Assembly: GCA_030562195.1 (NCBI GenBank)
Contig: JAUJPP010000012.1
Coordinates: forward strand, 24,123,476-24,187,475
Direction: 5' to 3'
Length of the DNA: 64,000 nucleotides
Source: Nipponacmea schrenckii
Lineage: Eukaryota > Mollusca > Gastropoda > Lottiidae
Each line of letters begins with the position of its first letter. Positions within the stretch are counted from its first letter, which is position 1. The notes under the pieces were generated by a model. It saw nothing but the letters and a program-made list of their open reading frames with translations. It was not told the origin of the DNA and ran no database searches. Positions 58,557 to 64,000 of this stretch are shown piece by piece. The position numbers were made by a program, and so were the translations under genes.

Positions 58557-58560
58557 TAAA
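58555..58560 (+). terminator. Polyadenylation signal overlapping the stop codon of paralogue 2
   Basis: CAGTAATAAA: the TAA stop (58554-58556) shares two bases with AATAAA, which predicts a very short 3' UTR. Confidence 0.55.
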
Positions 58561-58589
58561 CTTATTTCATTATTGTCAAATGTTATTCC

Positions 58590-59650
58590 ATTTTATTAGT
58601 TCAATACGGTACAGAACAGTAGGATATAAAACTCATTTCATTTCATTAGTCCAATAAGATACAGAACAGAAGGATATAAAACTGTACTTCATTTCATTAG
58701 TGCATTTAGATACAGAACAGTAGGATATAAAACTCTATTTCATTAGTCCAATAAGATACAGTACAGTAGGATATAAAACTCATTTCATTTCATTAGTCCA
58801 ATAAGATACAGAACAGTAGGATATAAAACTCCATTTCATTTCATTAGTCAATAAGATACAGAACAGTAGGATATAAAACTCTATTTCATTAGTCCAATAA
58901 GATACAGTACAGTAGGATATAAAACTCCATTTCATTTCATTAGTCCAATAAGATACAGAACAGTAGGATATAAAACTCCATTTCATTTCATTAGTTCAAT
59001 AAGATACAGAACAGTAGGAAAAAAAATTAAACTCTCTAAAATTTCATTTCATTAGTCCAATAAGATACAGAACAGTAGGATATAAAACTCCATTTCATTT
59101 CATTAGTCCAATAAGATACAGAACAGTAGGATATAAAACTCTATTTCATTAGTCCAATAAGATACAGAACAGTAGGATATAAAACTCTATTTCATTTCAT
59201 TAGTCCAATAAGATACAGAACAGTAGGATATAAAACTCATTTCATTTCATTAGTCCAATAAGATACAGAACAGTAGGATATAAAACTACTTTTCATTTCA
59301 TTAGTCCAATAAGATACAGAACAGTAGGATATAAAACTCCATTTCATTTCATTAGTCCAATAAGATACAGAACAGTAGGATATAAAACTCATTTCATTTC
59401 ATTAGTCCAGTAAGATACAGACCAGTAGGATATAAAACTACATTTCATTTCATTAGTTCAGTAAGATACAGACCAGTAGAATATAAAACTCCATTTCATT
59501 TCATTAGTCCAATAAGATATAGAACAGTATGATATAAAACTCTATTTCATTTCATTAGTCCAATAAGATACAGAACAGTAGAATATAAAACTACATTTCA
59601 TTTCATTAGTACAATAAGATACAGAACAGTAGAATATGAAACTCATTATT
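58590..59650 (+). repeat. SINE-tail satellite downstream of paralogue 2, about 21 units
   Basis: AGTCCAATAAGATACAGAAC and AGTAGGATATAAAACTC units begin about 35 bp after the gene's AATAAA. Frames open through it are spurious. Confidence 0.85.
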
Positions 59651-60378
59651 TCGTGCAGAGTTTGTTTTAGGATGGATTCGTGCACCTGTATTTTGCTTTG
59701 AAAACATGATTTAAGTCGAAATTTCGAAATTATCACGTACTTCAAACATTCAGTCTTATTTTATTGGAAACCAGAAATACAACCCTTTGAATATTTACAT
59801 CACCAGTTGATAGATCTTCATTAAAGCTAAGCGTATCCTACTGTATCCCTTGTCAGAATTAAAATACGAGAGATATTTACAGAGAAAAACATCACCGGAA
59901 GTGACGTGAGATATAAACATTTTAACGTCTTTGGCCTCGATGCAAACACAATTCCACTACTTCTACAATTTCCTACCGTCTTGAGAATCCAGGACAGAGC
60001 ACCGTATCAGGTTGGTTGGTAGCTTCCTGTGGATGCTGATATCTCAGACTAGGTATTCGTAGTAGTTGGATTGTACCGTATCAAGTCTACTCTTTTTATA
60101 CGTCATTCTGTTTTCGGTTTCGTCAACCATTCCACTGTAAACGTTCTGCCTTCGCCTGGCAACCAATTCATTTTTACGGATACGGACCGCGCAGTTCAGT
60201 GAAGGATTATAGAATTATCGATGCAGTTGAAAGTAGAAAATACGAAATAGAAGAGGCTATGGTGTCCGGTGATGCGTAAAAAAATTAGGCTGTATAAGAA
60301 GTGAATGCATGACTTATTACTTTGGTCACGGCTTGTTATCTGTCCATCCTCAAAGTAACATTATCGAAACGTCGTGCG
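59651..60378. other. No gene seen; 3' flank of the 100-aa gene
   Basis: Unique sequence. No canonical AATAAA was found on the minus strand close to the stop at 60379. Confidence 0.35.
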
Positions 60379-61007
60379 TTACGTACAACTGTAACCGTTC
60401 TCCATGAATATCAAACGCTCCTTGACGATTTCTCTGAATCGAACAAGTTTTGGTGTCTCCCTTGTTATTAGCGGTATCTTTTCTGAAAAAGATGTATAGA
60501 GAAGTTAATAGGCAATTACACGCCATAACTCGTCTCCAGGGGGGGGGGGGGGCTGCTGTATTACAGTCGGTTGGTATATCCAACAAATTCTGTTCGTGGG
60601 TCCTAGTCGAAGTCGGCGTGTAAGCGACTGGAAGAAGAATCATTTAGAAACTGAGTTGTTAGCCTTGTAAAATCAATGCCAACGTTTGGTTAAGGACCGG
60701 GCTGAAAGAATCTCCGAGAACTTGATGAGTTGGATTTGGTGCCTTACAGGGCTCGTCCCCCACCCCCTCCACTTGAGGTTCCACGGCCAGTATTTTCGAC
60801 AATATTACCTTTAATTTCATATAGTTCTTTTATCATCTTCTTTATTACTTCGACTTTTTTAGGGGGTAGGTTTTTTGAATATTTTAAGAGAAGGCTGATG
60901 GCCAGTACGGGAAATTCATCACTGTCGACCATCAGGTATAGAGTCTGGAGGTCCAACACGATGTCCTCGGACCAGTTAGAACTGTTCGCTTGTTCCGGGG
61001 AGCTCAT
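60379..61007 (-). CDS. Small intracellular protein of unknown function (100 aa, two exons)
   Basis: Exon A runs from ATG 61007 to 60809 (donor AAAG|GTAATA) and exon B from 60482 (acceptor CATCTTTTTCAG|) to a stop at 60379. The junction is phase 1 and the product is 100 aa. It opens MSSPEQANSSNWSEDIVLDL and is then mostly helical (YLMVDSDEFPVLAISLLLKY, KKVEVIKKMIKELYEI). Exon B continues EKIPLITRETPKLVRF and REIVKERL, ending GYSCT. An acceptor 8 bp before the ATG (CTTTTTCCAG| at 61016-61025) implies a 5'-UTR exon further right. There is no signal peptide or membrane segment, so it is probably cytosolic or nuclear. I do not recognise the family. Both halves look coding and the phase agreement supports the model. 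The overlapping frames on the plus strand and the read-through past the donor are shadows. Confidence 0.62.
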
Positions 61008-61834
61008 TCTTCAACCTGGAAAAAGATGAGCAATTTTCATTGTGAGTGGGCCTCGAGTCTCAGTTTGTCATGTAAGAGCTTAAACGTTAAACACCAAGTC
61101 CTGACCCCGTCTTCATTTGATGCAGAAGAGCAGGACGTAAAGCTTATTCATATCAATTCTGATGGTGTTGGGCACGCGGCCCACCCGTTCGTTCACAATT
61201 AAATAAAAAAAAAATGAGTTACCGTGAACCTTATATAAAATTTTCAATTACAATCCACGTCACCCAGAACCTTTCCTTACAAAATTTACAAAGTTATCCA
61301 AAAGAACAAGATACTAAATTATTTTTCCTTTGTGAAAGAATCATTCTTTAGGCGATGCTAGAATAATATAATATAGTGTAATGTATCGGATCTCGCCCAA
61401 CCGTTTTGTGTATTTAGAGAACTGAAATGTTGATCTACGAGATATTTCAGTGTTTTGTCAGAAAATAAACGAAGCGAAAGTTAATAAATTATTGAAGCAT
61501 ATTTGATAGGAATTTATATATACAATCGATATGTGACTTGACGAATTCTGAGAATTAACATTTTTATAATCTTTACAAGTTAACATCCATTTTACATCCA
61601 ATCAAAATTAGCTAAATTTTTTGTATTAAGGGTTTACTTGATCATTTAACATGTCACGTGACATTTGATTGACAGCTAGCGTTAGCGTTAGGTCAATGTT
61701 CGAAGTCATTCGGTCCCCGCCGCCTCAAAACTTAAAGTAAAAAAATATTGTCGAATGTAATATAGGGACACATTTACATTCTTCTCGACCAATCTCTGAA
61801 ACGGGGAATTAAGTAATAGTGTTCACAGTTCACT

Positions 61835-62035
61835 GCTCACCGCTCGTCATGTTCACCGCTCGTCATGTTCACAGCTCGTCATGTTCACAGCTCGTCATGT
61901 TCACCGCTCGTCATGTTCACAGCTCGTCATGTTCACCGCTCGTCATGTTCGTCGCTTTCCGTCATGTTCAAAGCTCGTCATGTTCACAGCTCATGTTCAC
62001 AGCTCTCAGCTCGTCGTGTTCTCAGCTCACCGTCG
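61835..62035. repeat. 15-bp minisatellite
   Basis: CGCTCGTCATGTTCA and AGCTCGTCATGTTCA alternate about twelve times. Confidence 0.8.
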
Positions 62036-62339
62036 AAATATGAGCTTCATAATATACATAACGTTAGTAATCTCTGAATGAGATTTAGTCGTAGATAGAA
62101 AATTAGACAAACATCTAAATAACATGACAGTATTTGAAATAGAAATAAAGGTTTTACCGTTCTCCATCTTGACTCCATTAGAAAAATGATATAGTTTGAA
62201 TAAGCATTTCAGTTTTAGCAATCAAACAATCAAACAGACTTGACTAACTTGAAGTCGAAACTGTTCTATTTACTAAACCAAAAAAATTGTCTCGGAAACT
62301 ATATACTTCTAAAAAAGGTGTTTCGAAGCTTTGCATTAA

Positions 62340-62800
62340 CAGTGTTAGAGATTGTGGTTATGTGTATCAGGGACACTGATATCATCAATTTACATCATTC
62401 TAATTTTCAATCTGATGTCTGTGGTTAAAGAGATTGTAAAGAGGTTTTCTAAACTTGTTATGTGTATCAGGGACACTGATATCATCAATTTACACCATTC
62501 TAATTTTCAATCTGATGTCTGTAGTTAAAGAGATTGTAAAGAGGTTTTCTAAACTTGTTATGTGTATCAGGGACACTGATATCATCAATTTACATCATTC
62601 TAATTTTCAATCAGATGTCTGTAGTTAAAGAGATTGTAAAGAGGTTTTCTAAACTTGTTATGTGTATCAGAGACACTGATATCATCAATTTACACCATTC
62701 TAATTTTCAATCAGATATCTGTAGTTAAAGAGATTGTAAAGAGGTTTTCTAAACATGTTATGTGTATCAGAGACACTGATATCATCAATTTGTTGTGAAA
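62340..62800. repeat. 100-bp tandem repeat, about 4.5 copies
   Basis: GTTATGTGTATCAGGGACAC starts units at 62357, 62457, 62557, 62657 and 62757. A single relic is at about 27055-27120. Confidence 0.85.
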
Positions 62801-62994
62801 CCTTTCTATAAATTAGAAAGCTGTATTTGTTCGAGACCAATTATATCTATGTTATAACTGCTGTAACATTTCGAACGTGATGTGCCATTATGGAACAAAG
62901 CGGGAATATGAATTAATAACGAATCTCATTGTTAGTTTCCAAATGGAGCAGAAAAAGCGAAGTATTGGTTGTCATAATATTTCTCTATCATATT

Positions 62995-63450
62995 ACTGAC
63001 AACACAGTTTGTGGTCCTTGGGGGGTCGGGGAACACGCCATTAATACTCATACACATACATGTATATCATACGAGCGTTGTTATATTGGGCTAGACGCTT
63101 TGGGGGTCGGGTATACACCATTCATACACATATATCTGTACGGGCTTTGTTATATTGGGCTAAACGCATGTGGGGGGCGGGGGTGAATCCAATTTGTCAA
63201 TGGGGAGGGGAGGGGTGAGGGGGGTGTATGGAACACACCATTTAAACATATATATCCCTACGAGCGTTGGTATTTTGGGTTAAACGGGGCGTTTTCTAAA
63301 TATCGATCGTATTAGATAATTGTCAACAAAGTTTGTGATTCTGTGGGGTCGGGTTAGACACCATTAACACCCATACGATATCTAAACGAGCGTTTGTATT
63401 TTGGGACTGTGTTCTTGCTATCGATCCCATTAAATAACAAAGTTTGTGGT
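62995..63450. repeat. Diverged about 100-bp repeat, four units
   Basis: AGTTTGTGGTCCTTGGGGG, ACACCATTAATACTCATA and TACGAGCGTTGTTATATTGG recur with G-rich joints. Confidence 0.55.
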
Positions 63451-63818
63451 CTTTGGGGGAGCGGGATTATTCTACACAATTATGGTGGTGCCACAGAGAA
63501 TGGGTACCCCCATTAGCACCCCACCCCGATATCATTTCTTAAAAATTAAAAACGATTTTTTAAAAAAGAATTGTCTAACCAAATCAATTCTGTGCTTCAA
63601 AGAATTTCTTGGAGTAGAACACTTTGGTCGCCCCATGAGAGGCTCGTGTCTTTGATGCTTCGACGGTATTGTCCCTCTTTTAAGTCAGCCTGCCCCTAGG
63701 TGGCTTATTTATTTATGGATTATGATACTGATCGCACTGAAAAGAATAGAAATTTACAGTTCTCTTGGGACATGTCACGACACCAGTTGCAAACCAGTCA
63801 TAGTCGAATGATCTATTT

Positions 63819-64000
63819 TAAAGGAATGCTGCGTCTTAGAATGAACACAAAATTTAACATAGCCAATAAGACTATATATATTCATCAGTAGATATACCTG
63901 GTGTCATAAAAAACATAACAGAATCCTTATATAATCTGATAAATCTAAAAACCATACAAATGCAATTGATTATAAAACGCTTAATAAGTTGATTAAGCTT
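63819..64000. mobile_element. Palindromic MITE-like element, copy 3, cut by window edge
   Basis: TTAAAGGAATGCTGCGTCTT, TATATATTCATCAGTAGATA and CATAACAGAATCC form the left arm and the start of the centre. Confidence 0.6.

Noticed and set aside
61819..62081. Overlapping 66-74-codon frames rich in His/Ser/Cys
   Set aside because: Product of the 15-bp minisatellite, open in all three frames.

Overview
The window looks like AT-rich invertebrate nuclear DNA, most likely from a gastropod mollusc. The evidence is short exons with GT-AG introns, dense tRNA-derived SINE fragments, and more than fifteen kinds of tandem array. Lineage is inferred from gene and repeat style; no marker gene fixes the species. 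There is no operon structure, CRISPR array, rRNA gene or intact tRNA gene.

Left and centre (1-40 kb). Two minus-strand exons at 32929-33577 and 3946-4743 encode the signal peptide and the two halves of an ANF-receptor/PBP1-type ectodomain, as in receptor guanylate cyclases. They match in splice phase, so they are probably exons 1 and 2 of one gene split by a 28-kb intron. Its membrane and intracellular exons would lie left of the window. The intron and the flanks hold satellites (2.2-3.5, 6.9-7.6, 8.3-9.0, 9.7-10.1, 20-24.8, 28.4-28.9 and 30-31.6 kb), a 1093-bp tandem duplication (14.0-16.2 kb), palindromic MITE-like elements and SINE pieces. I see no confident gene from 34 to 44 kb; weak coding-like stretches are marked at 35 kb and at 40.3-41.5 kb.

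Right part (44-61 kb) is gene-dense. It contains: (1) a four-exon small secreted protein of 151 aa (+, 44355-46080); (2) a five-exon spermidine/spermine N1-acetyltransferase of 169 aa (-, 49265-47032); (3) and (4) two tandem paralogues encoding secreted, cysteine-free, amphipathic-helical proteins of 297 and 262 aa (+, 50534-53220 and 56050-58556) with identical intron phases; and (5) a two-exon 100-aa protein of unknown function (-, 61007-60379). The paralogue pair is the most interesting gene content: a family I do not recognise, with a clear TATA box and a 5'-UTR intron in the second copy.

Repeats. A full-length tRNA-derived SINE (about 42685-43050) explains most dispersed fragments. Its 3' tail has been amplified into about 50-bp satellites at five sites, and at 24.2 kb the SINE tail can be read running straight into the array. 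A second SINE-like family shows the same behaviour. All exon boundaries were read by eye from splice consensus and phase agreement, without transcript or homology searches.
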